A stretch of DNA of 64,000 nt, taken from the NCBI RefSeq assembly GCF_003945595.2, contig NW_024104663.1, forward strand, positions 1 to 64,000, written 5' to 3'. Under the pieces are notes generated by a model. That model did not search any database and had not been told where the DNA came from. It saw only the letters and a program-made list of their open reading frames with translations. Source of the DNA: Pipra filicauda (Eukaryota; Chordata; Aves; Passeriformes; Pipridae). Both the position numbers and the translations under genes were made by a program. The first letter of the stretch is position 1; each line of letters begins with the position of its first letter. Of this stretch, positions 10,691 through 22,400 are shown piece after piece.

Positions 10691-13600
10691 CTGCAGCCTC
10701 TGGGAAGCCGGGAGCAGCTCCGGCATCCCCGGGCTCAGCATGCATGCAGATGCTGGCAAATGGATGCTCTCCTCTGTGGAGTTGGATCCTCTGCAGAGCT
10801 GGGGAACTGTAATGGCAGATAATATTTCCCTTTTTCCCTTTCACCAAAATTGTCCTTGAAACTCAGCACCAGTTCAGGCTGTTTAGAATGTTTATTTCAT
10901 GCAGGCCACAATGCTGGAAGGACGTATCCATTTCACTGGCCACTGTAAAAAACAGGTGTACTGGGAGATGATATGAGGGAAGGGTTAATACTGTCTCTAC
11001 GCTTTTTTAAATGTCAGTTTATTTAACCTAGAGAGAGAGCAATTTTGTCATCATTGAAAAAACAGGCAAGTTATACTTGAAGATTAATCAAATGTTTCAG
11101 ATTTTCTTGTCTCTTTTATACAAGACTGATAGGATACCAAGGGGGAAAAAAGCAAAAAAATAAAGTATATGTAAAATAAACATAAGGAACATTTATTTGT
11201 ACATTTGTAGACTTTGGCTTCTCAACTGAAACTGTCAATAAAATGCTAATTTTGTTTATGTGTTTGGAACATTGAATGTATTTTGCTATTTAATTTGTTA
11301 AAGGACATGCAGTAAAAACAAGAGCCCTGGGACAGCATCTTTAGAGATAGGCAAGAATTCTCTGGTGCTGTCTTCAGAAAGGCTGCTGTTCCAGGACACC
11401 TGTGAGGTCCTGGCACCTACTGTGATTGCTTCATGAAACACAGCAGAAGTCCAGAAATTGCCCTTGTTGGTGCTGGACAAGCATCCTATGGAGGGTCCTG
11501 GGGAAGCTGGCACACTCTTAGGAGTCACTGCAGAGCAGAACTGATAGGAGTTTGCAAAGGAGATCAAGACAGTCACCTCCTTTCTGCAAATGTGAACAGA
11601 AGAGAGGAATGATTTGTCCAGAGGCAGCAAGCTGCCTGATAGCAGTGTGATGTGGTGGTGAAACGATATATGGGTTTATATGTAAGTAAAACTGTCCTTA
11701 AAAGGACAGTTTTTTAACTCTCCTTAAAAGCCCACACTGAGATTTCTCTGTATGGAAACAGAAACTACAAATCTCATCCTTCTGATAATGGTAGCTCTAT
11801 ATCTCAGTAACTCATCTGTACTACCAATATTACCATTGTGAATCCACTATTACTTTTAAACTGTGAATTACCTATACAAAATATCAAAGTGTAAAAATTC
11901 AGCTCCAAGTGTAATTTATTCAGTTTTAACTCATGCCCATTTCGAAGCCCTCATTTGCTGTCAATAAAGCACATGGCTGAATGACTATTTCTAGTTAAAC
12001 CTTGATTGTTTTAAACTGATTGGAAGCAATGAATTGAATGAACAGACACCATCCTGATCAGGTTTTGATTTCAAAGGTCGTAAAAAACTTTTTAAGTAGC
12101 AGTGGGGGAATTTTTTTTCCCTTTAGAGCTGTATCATTTACTCTCTGAATCATAAATGCTGTTTTGCAGACTTCACTCCTTACCCCCCAAAAATAGCTCC
12201 CATGGGTCAATTTAAGCGATGGACCATTGGCACAAAGCCAGCAGAGAGAAGATAAATGCCTGAGAAGTTTTCAGACAACATCTATGTAAACAATTACTGT
12301 TGTCTTGTTTTCATTTCCAGGCAACTGATCCTCAGAGACACATACATAGCATGCAGACAATATCTGGACAGCCTTCCAACCTTTTCTCTCCAAGCAGTCT
12401 ATATTTTCTCCATGTATAAATGAACAGTATTTTTCAGATCAGGAATAAAATATATGTTTATTTGGAAGATACTGGTTTTAAAGACTCTATGAGTGATCAT
12501 CTAATGTCATATTTAATTCCTTTTTGAAAAGATTCCCGAGCTTCAATCTGCAGTAAAATTTTAATACAGTCTAGAGTCTTTCAGACTGGGAGAAAAACAT
12601 AATTAACCAATAAATACACACTAATCCACATTTGCTTTTTGTGCTGCTCAGTGGTCCAGGGCTTTCAATGTTTTTGATACGTTCCAAACAAATCTGATCT
12701 GTGCATGGGGACTGCCAGTCTGTGTGTCAGCTTGGGCAATCTGAAAGACTGACATTTGTATTTATCCCTTTATTCAGTTCTCCAAGATAAATCTGCAATT
12801 AGGACTTCTTTGATCTCACAAGAAAGGCAATGCTAATGTTTTTGCTTTTATTTTGCTTTCTTTTAATCTCTCATCACAGGAAGAATTGATCCTGCAGTTT
12901 TTGAGGCAAATGTCTGTATTTCTCTCATGAATATTCTGCCAGGACAGGATAGTTTTGTGTAATTTCAGCTGTGTTTGTTTTCTCTTCAGCCACATAAGGA
13001 TAGATAATCATTACCTCTGATAGCTTCTTGCCAGCCTGAGGGGCTCACACACATTGTTGGGGGGACTTTTTTTGTGAGAAATTGTTTCTTACACAAAAAT
13101 AAAGTTACAGAGGTATTGTAAAAAGGTTCTTTGACGATTTGCGGGGAGCAGCATTATCAAGTAAATCACAGTTCTCTGTTCCAAACTATGAATTCTGTGC
13201 AACCTCCTTTAGTGCATGGGATGGAGGCAGTGTGTGGATATCGTCCTGTTTTTGTAGGTATTTTAGGGATCGTGAATTGATCACAACAAACTTCTGGGAA
13301 GCTTGGTTTGATTCTTGAGTGCCCAGCTACCAGCAGAGTGTCTGGTGTCACTCAGAGCGCTTTTATAGCTGTGCTATAAAAGGAAGAAATGGTCTGAAGG
13401 TTCACGTTTGTCACCATAGGGAAATGGGAGTGAGTTCATTCAGCCGTTGGTTCATTCATTTATTCTATAAGCAACTTATTTTCTGGACACTCTGGAACAA
13501 GAGCAGAGGCAGAGTACAACCTAGCAGATGAGAACGTCAGAAGACAGTTTCATCATAGTTTGGAAAGATGGATCTTACCAATATTAGCATGAGAGATACT

Positions 13601-14364
13601 GATCATGTGTCCTTTTCTAAGTGGCATTAATGCCTTCCCTCATTCCAAATGCCACGTTAAAATTCTACCACTTGTAATATTTAGTAGAATCCTCTTTAAA
13701 ACTTTATTATCCAAATAAATCCTGAAATGTTTTCACTGGACTTTGAACTTTTCTTCAGACAGATAGCTGTCAGTTTTAACGTTGAGGTCACAGTTTGTGC
13801 ACACAAATGTCATGCTAGGTTTAGGAGCTAGCAAGCCTCTTAAGAATTTGTGTGTCTTGTAATTAGAAAATATATAAAATCAGCCTTTCCATTTCCGGAA
13901 ACTTTATATCTGATCTGACACCTTCCTAATTTGCAAGAATTTTATCAACTCTTGTTTCATTTTTCATGACATGTGCTTAGGCTGCATGTTAAAGAAGCAA
14001 CAACTATGGCTGTAAACTGCTTGTGACATTTTTATGGTTATAAGTAGGGGAAGTAAAAAAAAAATTTAAAAAGAGCTCCTTAGAAAATGACAGCTGTAAC
14101 ACCAAAATTGCTTATCTATCTGAAAAACAATATTGCATTACCTAAAAGCAGTTCTGTGCAGATTTGTATTAGGATCTACAAAAGACTGAAAGCAAAACTG
14201 TTTCAGGAACTTGAATAGCTTCTTGCAGATTTTTATATTCCTGAGGTTTTCACTTTTAGTGCCAAATTTTCCTTCTGAAGGATGCTATGAAATATTAGAG
14301 GCTGTTGTGAATGAGTGTTTTAAGTTTTTTTAAGGAATCACCTGAAAAGGTATCAGCAAAAACA

Positions 14365-15830
14365 GGTTTAATATAAAAGCGACAGCACGACAAAGTTTGT
14401 TGGCAAGGTTCACTCTACTACTTACTAGATGGTTAAAGCACACTGAGAAAAAGCAAACGAAAATCAGAAATCAATCAATCCAGACTGAAATAAGTCCAAA
14501 CCTGTCTATGTGGAGGCTGGGGGGAGAGGGCAGGGAAGAGGAATAGGAAAGGGTAAGGAAAAAGAGGAATACAGAAGACCCTCCTGTTGAGTCACAAGGT
14601 TCACAGTAGACCCTCATGCAAAACTGAGCTCAGACCTGACCAACAGTTTATGCCTAAAGGCCCAACATCACTTAAACTTTACAAAACAGCACTTAACAGC
14701 ACTTAACTTATCAGTACTCAATTGATAACTGAAGCTAAACAATTTAGCAAAATATTCATATCGAATTTACTATATCACAACAATAACTCACAGGTCTGAC
14801 TTACCACAGATTTAAAGTATTTAAGGATCTGAGTGAACAACATTCCTAGTCCATTTCCTGTAGCATATTCACACTTGCATGCACACACAGAGTCAGTACA
14901 AGGTATATGCATTTGAAAAATTCCCCTTGAATTCAGTGAAATACTCACTTTGGATGCCTTTGCATCTTCTCAACTGGCAAAGGGTTGAGCCTCGAGGAGT
15001 CGAGTGTATCAACTCAGGATCCTTTGTTGTGGTTCACAAGTCTCCAAGTGTAGCAAATTTGAGAGTTTGCTGGCTCTGAGAGGCCCCACTCAGAGGGAGA
15101 TGCCGGTCACAGATCACTGTGGTCCAGGAGAGATCAAAGGGTCTCACTTTGGACCACTGTTCATAGGGTCACAAGAGAGTTGGCTTTAGTCATAATAATT
15201 TTCCATCCTGACCACAATTCAGGTCAACTTTCTTTGAAAGTTTGATAACAAAAATATTATTGCACTTAGGTTGTTATTCAGGCAAGAAAAGTAAGTTTCC
15301 AAGGCTGTTCATTAAAAAGCAGGAGTTTGTTAGACAGCACTAGTTCCTGGGAACAGACAGTATTTCTTATAATCCCAAGATGACCTGAGCCCAGGTGCTG
15401 TTCATCAAGGCTGAGGCCTAACCAGCATTTCTCAGATCATATTGCAGCCTGGGCAGGGAGGGAGGACACACCGCCACAGAGGCCTAATAAAAGTCAGTTA
15501 AAGAGTAATGATGTGGTGAGCTTCAATCTTTTGAGTTTGCTGTTACAACTTCTAGGATTGTCTCCTATAACCCCATCCCTTAATGTAGAGGTGATTGCAA
15601 ATACCATCTCATTCATGGGTCACACAGTGAGAAGCTGTTGTCAGCCCAAGTTCCCATGATGGGTGCCCAGGGAGCAGCTCCAGGCCCTCGGATTGCCCAC
15701 TGTCGGGGGGAAAGGAACCATGTACACCATACACAGAGAGCACCAGGCTTCCCTTTTTCTCCAAATATCATTAAGATTTCCTTCAGAACATATATCATGT
15801 TTTCTTATAAACGAGTATCCCAATCCTTCA
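14365..15830 (-). mobile_element. Possible ERV LTR or retroelement relict
   Basis: This stretch differs in texture from its flanks and holds words I associate with avian LTR sequence: 'ggtcacagatcactgtggtc', 'caggagagatcaaagggtct' and 'gttcacaagtctccaagtg'. A tttaat word near 14370 would be an ATTAAA signal if the element lies on the - strand. No target-site duplication or clean TG...CA ends were found and no gag/pol/env reading frame is present. Limits are approximate. Confidence 0.35.
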
Positions 15831-17151
15831 GTTAACATCTGTGTGAGAAGCCTCATGTAGATTTTTATAAACTACACAACGTCTCACAACACGCTTCTCA
15901 CAAATTACCAGTGACAGATCAGAAGTGGAACCAAAAATAGCAGATTCTTATTAAGCAGTTACTGATGTCCCAGCATGGTGCCAGAGCCCTCCAGGATCAT
16001 GGAACACAATGGTTTAAGGCTTGCAGTCAGCCCCAGCACATGAGGAGCCAGCAGGCAAACTTTGCCACTGACAATGACAATAGCTAAAGTGACTTTCGAA
16101 ATCAGTGTAATTCAATTATGCTTATTAATGAGGCTCTTCACACACAACAAAAAGATTATTTGAAAGGAAGAAATTTGCTGGCTTTTAAGACCTTTCCAAC
16201 CACTAATAATATGAAGGACTCTCCTCTCTTCTTTACTAATCACATTATTTAAAACCGCAGTTTATATCTGAAAACTGACGAGTGATTTCCCACATCAAAT
16301 GCAGGCTGACCTGGCAACTTGCAGCATTTGTTTCAGTTACAGAGTCAGCAAACCAAGGCATTTTATAATTACGGATCTTGGCTGTTGCTGTTGCTGATTA
16401 ATACATTTAGATACTCAGCCATTCTTATTGAAGGGAACACAAAAACAGTATTGGAGCTTTTTAATTTTATTGTAGGGTCCTCAATTACCCAAGGGAGCTG
16501 CTTACACACACAAATATATTGAAAATGGACAGATATGGGCTCAACAAAAATAACCTTAATACCCTCTCAGAAAAAAAAATCAACCGTTATTACACAAATT
16601 CAGAGTAAAGTCCTATCACATTTGCAAGTGAACTCGTATTTAAGTTCAGCATCACTCAGGAATTTTTCCTCTAGTCCAAGTCAAATCTTTTCAGTTAGTT
16701 AGTGCACTGAGCTTACACAGTACATTGTTTTCCAGTGTTGCAAGTGGATAATATTGTACATAACCAAATAGTAACAACAGTGTTTTAATCTTCAAAAGTC
16801 CATTTGTTTCACTAGAGGTGCACTATTAGAACAGATGTATTTAATAATTATAGTGTAATTGTCATATTACAGCTTCTCCTATTTCACTGTGACAATTGTG
16901 TAGTTAAAAATGAATTCTACAGCTAGAAAACCTGTACATATGAGGAAGGAAAAACAGCCACTAGAGATTTGTTCAAAATGAAAAATCCTAATGTTTCATT
17001 TAAATAACGTTCTGCTTTTGAAGACAGATTTCCTTAACATTTGTAAGATGGTTATTTTGTAAAAATATACTTCCTTACTCCACAGATAAGACAAAGAGTA
17101 ATGGGTAAGAGAGTAGGTTTAGCCTAAATATTAGGAATACTTATGCCCAGA

Positions 17152-17551
17152 TAAGTGGTGGATGCCCCATGGCTGGAAGTGTTCAAAGCCAGGCTGGATG
17201 GGGTTTTGAACAAGGACAAAAGGACATAGCCTTAAGCTGTGCCAGGGGAGGTTCAGGTTGGCCATCTGAAGAATTTCCTCACTGAAAGGTTTTTAAGTAT
17301 TGGAACAGACTGACCAGGGAACCGGTGGATTTACCATCCCTGAAGGTGTTCAAGGAACGACTGGACGTGACACTTAGTGCCATGGCCTAGTTAACATGAC
17401 AGTTAAGGCTGGACTCAACGGTCTTGGAGGTCATCTCCAACTTAAGCGATCATTCTGTGATCTAGTGGAAAGTGGTCCTGCCCACAGCAGGGGGGTTGGA
17501 ACTAGATGATCTTTAAGGTCCTTCCAACCCAAACCATTCTAGGATTTTATG
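17152..17551 (+). mobile_element. CR1 fragment interrupted by a second CR1
   Basis: The outer CR1 reads 'gtggatgccccatggctgga' ... 'ggctggatggggttttgaa', stops near 17210, and resumes at about 17461 with 'tctagtggaa' ... 'gttggaactagatgatcttt' through the usual tail ending about 17551. The gap matches the normal CR1 order, so a later element split it. Confidence 0.8.
17211..17460 (+). mobile_element. Inner (inserted) CR1 copy
   Basis: Starts 'aaggacaaaaggacatagcc', continues through 'tcactgaaagg' and 'ccatccctgaaggtgttcaa', and ends with 'aagcgatcattctgtga', a complete CR1 3' end. Same orientation as its host copy; 5'-truncated. Its position inside another CR1 makes it the younger insertion. 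Confidence 0.8.
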
Positions 17552-18197
17552 AACATGTAATAAAATCCCACCGTAACACAGAGCATTCAGTATTAGTTGT
17601 TAGTGCTGCTTTGTTTTATGGCAAACGTTGTCCTGAGTTGTTGAACCAGTGTAGGGGAATCAACACTTTTTCCCAGTTGTGAGTAGATGCAGAGTTGTTG
17701 ATGCTGTGAGATCAGGAGAACAAGGACTTGGACTTCCAATTTAAACACAAACCAGCCAACGCACCCCCTTAAAGTCCCGAAACCTATGGTGTCACTTTTC
17801 CGTACTGGAGTGAAGTGAGTCCAAGCATGGCATTTGTATAGTGACAGTTCATTAGAAAACCCAGTATCAAAACTCCACAGTTTCATTTTATGGATACTAA
17901 AGCTGGATGAATACAGATACAGTCCATAAGTATTTTATGTATTTTTGCAAGCTGAGCCACAAAGACGTCATGATACTCAGCCGAAGCTCTGCCATATGTA
18001 AACTCTGGAAACAGGAATGGACCAACTTAAGTAGTTATTGATCACAACATTTCTCCTGAAAATTGCTACGGGATTGTGGCATCACAAGATGCAGATCTGT
18101 TAACTGCCAGCACCATGTAAAACAGATTTTAAATTTTCACATAATTTAAAATGTTTGCAGTTACACAGTGAATTCCAACAAAGGCAACCCAATGTGT

Positions 18198-18237
18198 TTT
18201 ATTAGACTATTTCATATTTTTGTAAGCTTATTTTATT
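18198..18237 (-). terminator. Candidate poly(A) signals for E2F6
   Basis: Two tttatt words (AATAAA on the - strand) lie about 1.1 kb downstream of the proposed E2F6 stop codon. No downstream element was scored, and AT-rich sequence produces such words by chance. Confidence 0.25.
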
Positions 18238-19333
18238 TCTTTGCTGTACAAAGGCAGAAATGCAAACTATCTCAATAAATCTACATCAGTAACTACCTAG
18301 ACATAATACAGGTATGTACACAAAGCCCAATTATTTCACTTCAGTGTTGATACCATAGTTCATGCAGAGCTGGATGCAAACAATGCAAACAGCACCTACA
18401 CAGTGTAAGGCATAACTCTCAGGATATTTACACCTTGTTCCTTATAGCAAAAGCTTCCTATACACCATTTCTTTGCTAAATTTGTAATTGACAATCCTGC
18501 TTAGTAATGCAGAACTCAGAACTGAAAGTGCATTCCTTCATTCTATACATTCTCACACAGATTGTAGACTGTTCCAGGAATAGTTTTCCAACCTTCAATT
18601 TTAGAAGCAATTAATTACCTATGTTTTTTGTCAATTAAAATTATAAGGTAAAATACTTTATAATTTTCCCAAAGCTCTGTAGATCCCATGCAATTATGAA
18701 AACAAGGCTCCTAAAAGCAATTCCAGGAACTGTTGTGTCTTTTGACTTGGTAAGATAAGTAATCCTATGAAAGCACTGAATCAATCCAACTGCTGTTTTT
18801 TTTAAAACACTTTGGAACGTTTCAGGTTATGAAGTTTGCAGATTCGAGCAGCTTTGGAAAAGTTCTATAACACAGTATTTACACTCTGTATTGGATTTTT
18901 ATGTTGTAATTAATCTGGCATCTCAGAAAAGTTTTTTTCTTCCCTCGGAGATCTCACTTTGAAAGGAAATTCAAAAAGAAATGTGATTACTGTCACTGAA
19001 GAAAATACAATTCTGACTTACTTTACAAGCAAAATAAAGTAAAAAAATGCCTAAGATTAAAAAGTCAACTCTTCCCCTCAAATATAAAGCAGCAGTGCTA
19101 AAAATAATTTTTCTTTTGTGTTCTGAGCTACTGCAATTCCTTCCACATTTATTTTTATGCCACAACATCCTGAAGCACTGGGGCTCCTGAGAGACTATAT
19201 TCCATCCAATCTTGTTTTAGGAGATCAAAATACTACATCCCCTCTTCTTAGTCTTCCCTCCCTTAGACAGGGCAGGAATGAGCAACAGCAGCGCACTCAT
19301 TTGAAACCACATCCCAACTGTCATGTAACAATC

Positions 19334-19404
19334 TCAGCTGAGCTGGACTCTGTAGTGCAGCAGCTGAGAACTGACACACATTGTTCCATCCACAGAGTGC
19401 AGCT
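19334..19404 (-). CDS. E2F6: E2F6 proposed terminal exon
   Basis: Chosen because a strong acceptor (pyrimidine-rich stretch ending TTTCCTGTCAG) brings in the phase needed after exon 6 and gives a 23-residue tail, [10 protein letters not shown]... to VQLS and a TGA stop. The tail does not resemble the mammalian acidic C-terminus. A rival acceptor, TTACTTCACAG, at 19501 also fits the phase and would give a 19-residue tail. The choice needs transcript data. Confidence 0.4.
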
Positions 19405-22400
19405 CTGACAGGAAACCAGTAATGAGTGAAGGAAGGAAAAGGTCAGGGAACAAGAGTGCCTTGCTGTATGTGCACGTGCCTGACTCTCTGACCTCCTGCT
19501 GCTGTGAAGTAACACAACAACGGAGACTTCTCCTCCAGGCGTTTCCTATACTCCCACACATCTTGGCCCACAAACTATGCTCAGAAAATTATACTTGTAC
19601 AACAGCAGAGTTTACAAATTCATCAGAATGGTACGACTATCTTAAAAAAAAAAAATGTATAAAAATGTAAATGGAGGACATTACCTTCATCAGGAGGAAC
19701 TGATGGTTCAGTTTCAGAAGTGACAGTATCCATATCTTCACAAGTTTTGGCACCTGGCTTCTCTTTTTCCACCTCACATAGATACACGTCAATGGGTCCT
19801 TTTGTGCTCTTCACATGTACTTCTATGTGATCCTATAAAACAGCAACTTGCATATAATTCAAAAATTCAAAGAACAAATCTTACACATGCTTTATCTGTT
19901 CTTGCACATATTTTAAAGCCAATAGATTAAGAACAGAAAAAATACAGGAATGATATAACTATTTAAAATTGTTTTACTACTTCCACATAAATAATGACTA
20001 TTACATATATTTGCAGGACAGTTTTTAAGCAGCACTAAGCTAATAAGTTTTCATTTTTGAAGAAAATGCACTTAAGTACTTGTTTAGTCTTTCTACTAAC
20101 CTTTAGATATATGACCAAGATTTACTGTATGTTTAGGAAGAGTAACAAAATTTCAAACTTGACAAATCAATGCCATGGATCAGAAAACAAATCAAGAGCA
20201 CGCATCTTTAACAACACAGCAAAGCAACTAACCCCTATCACTTCTACTACTTCCCTTCAGCAGACATCACATTGCAAGACACAGAGCAAATATAATTTTA
20301 TGGACAACTGAGAGAAGATTCTGTTCTCTCTAAAATACAGCTTTTTAAATTCTGTCTTTTTATTGCTTTAGGAAGTCTTTGGAATTTTATCTTTTTCATC
20401 TCCACTGGATAAGAGCCAGCTCCTTTTACCAGGGAAACCATTGGAGATCTATGCAGTGGAACTAAGTCTTCTTGTTCTACTGATTCATATCTCCTTTTCC
20501 TAAGATATCACCACCCTTTCTGTGCACGCAGCAAGGCAAATTTGATGACTGTGCAATTAAGAACATTATAAAAAATGCATATGCAAAAAGAAAGCTGAAT
20601 TAAAGCTACATTTCTTATCTTAAGCTCACTTCCAGGATTTCCCCTCTCAGAGCACTACTTTAAGCAGTGGGTTCTCAGTATTTAGGCCCCAGTATGTAGA
20701 TGCAGCATTGCTGGGTGCAGAGGGAAAAGGTCTGGCTCCTCTGTGTGACTGGAATGGAGCCTGAGTATTGCACCATGGGGTAAGGACAGGGCACGGCCCC
20801 CACCTCCATCAAAGACCCATCTAGACATGATCTACTAGAGTGACAAAATGTTTTCTTTTTTTCAACTATACCGCACATTTCATACTTTATTACAGCTGTT
20901 CCATTCTCTCTAGCAAGACCCAGGTACCTAAAGCCTAGACACTATTATTTAATGATTTAAGTAAAAATACTGTAAGTTTCTCAGACTATTATCCCTACAG
21001 CATTGTTCAGTGGAACACAAGAACAATGAACTACCAGTATTTGCATGACAAAGGAAACAAGTTAATTACTGACTGCTGCTGCAAAAAGTCAAATTTGAGA
21101 ACTTACATCTTTAGGAACTGGTATTTCCAATTTGGTTTCCTCCGGAGCTTTGATTGCAATCACAATCTGTTCTTGAAATGTCTGAATGCTTCGGATATCT
21201 TGGTATGTAACATAAGCTAGTGTATACATTGGTCAAGGATTCTGTAAAGTAATTTGCTAATGAGCAGAAGCAAAGAGTGTGATGTCAAGATATGCTGAGG
21301 CAAAATACCAACTTAAGAAAAGTGGTCAACAATGGTGTTGAGGTTATTTTAGTATTAGCTTTGTAAAATGAAGCTAACAAGTTAGCTACTGAATTAGCTA
21401 ACAAGTGGAAAACAGCTTTTCTTTATTTCTAGGAAGAAAAAATATATTCAATATTAAAAAACCCCAAACACACTTGACATTTTTCCCAGATGCTGTCATG
21501 AATCTACAAAGCAGAGGGAATATTGTACTTGAGAAACTACTTTCTGTTTTCTAATAGCATGAAAATAATTTCCTGGGAAACTACAGAACTATTTTCTTAA
21601 CCAGAACAAGTAAAGTGTAAAGAAAATGGACACACTTCATTTGAGCATAGACCTTAGCATTTTGGCAAACAAGGGAGCTAAGTAATATTTTACTGTAACC
21701 TAAAGCCAAAATTCAACATTTATGTCATATTGTAAAAGAAATCTCTTTTCTATTGCCAAAACCCATCTGTAAGTCAAAACTGCACTGGAACCTCTCTCAA
21801 GAGACAGAACAGTATTAGGACACAAACAACATACCATTATATCTTCTTGGCAACAGGCCACTGGGACTCCATTTTGAGTCCATATTTGTCATCTCGCTAA
21901 GGAACTCAATCTCATGGTAGAGATTGTCCCTTAGAGAACTTTATAATGGAGAGAACAAGGTCATGGTCAGGGTACTAAGACCATTGCTGCACTTCGTTCT
22001 TCTGCAGGGGAAAGGTTACACAGGCAGCACACACCTGAGAACAGGCTGGACTGTACATGATACTGCAAAGCAAGGTACATGACTGGCAAACACAAATACA
22101 GAATAACCAAAAAGTTTCCTTTTTTAAAACTCATCAAGTATTACTGCATACCTGTGGTATGGGCCTATGCTCGTTACTCTGTATGTGAGTAGTTGGAACC
22201 AAAATCATGTGTTAAAGTAATGCAAGAGTTGAAAGGATATTTTGCATTTTCTTTGTCATCTGTTAGTTCAAATATCTGATGAGCACAATTGTTGATTAAT
22301 TCATCCAGAGCTTCTTCCATGGCTGACAAGTCAGAAAGTTCATCTTTAAGGTTTTGCTGCTCTGGTGCTTTTCCAACAACTTGGTCAAGATTAGAACCTC

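Larger units (their letters stand above)
7196..14360. other. Non-coding AT-rich region
   Basis: No exon-like open frame or recognisable protein was found. It contains an old CR1-like relic around 8.03-8.28 kb, a CR1 3' tail at 10.4 kb and a CTCF-like word at 10.68 kb. Short open frames such as that at 11298-11630 on the - strand show no recognisable domain and are treated as chance. Confidence 0.7.
15840..19330. other. Non-coding region downstream of E2F6
   Basis: No coding exon recognised. Apart from the nested CR1 at 17.15-17.55 kb it is AT-rich single-copy-looking sequence. Part of the right end (about 18.2-19.33 kb) is expected to be E2F6 3' untranslated sequence. Candidate AATAAA signals on the - strand lie at 18232-18237 and 18198-18203, but I cannot choose the true end. 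Confidence 0.5.

Noticed and set aside
22200..22240. Read-through of E2F6 exon 4 or a GC-type donor at AAT|GCAAAA
   Set aside because: The GC donor context is weak and read-through hits a stop. The AT-AC site is an exact U12 match and restores the conserved protein.
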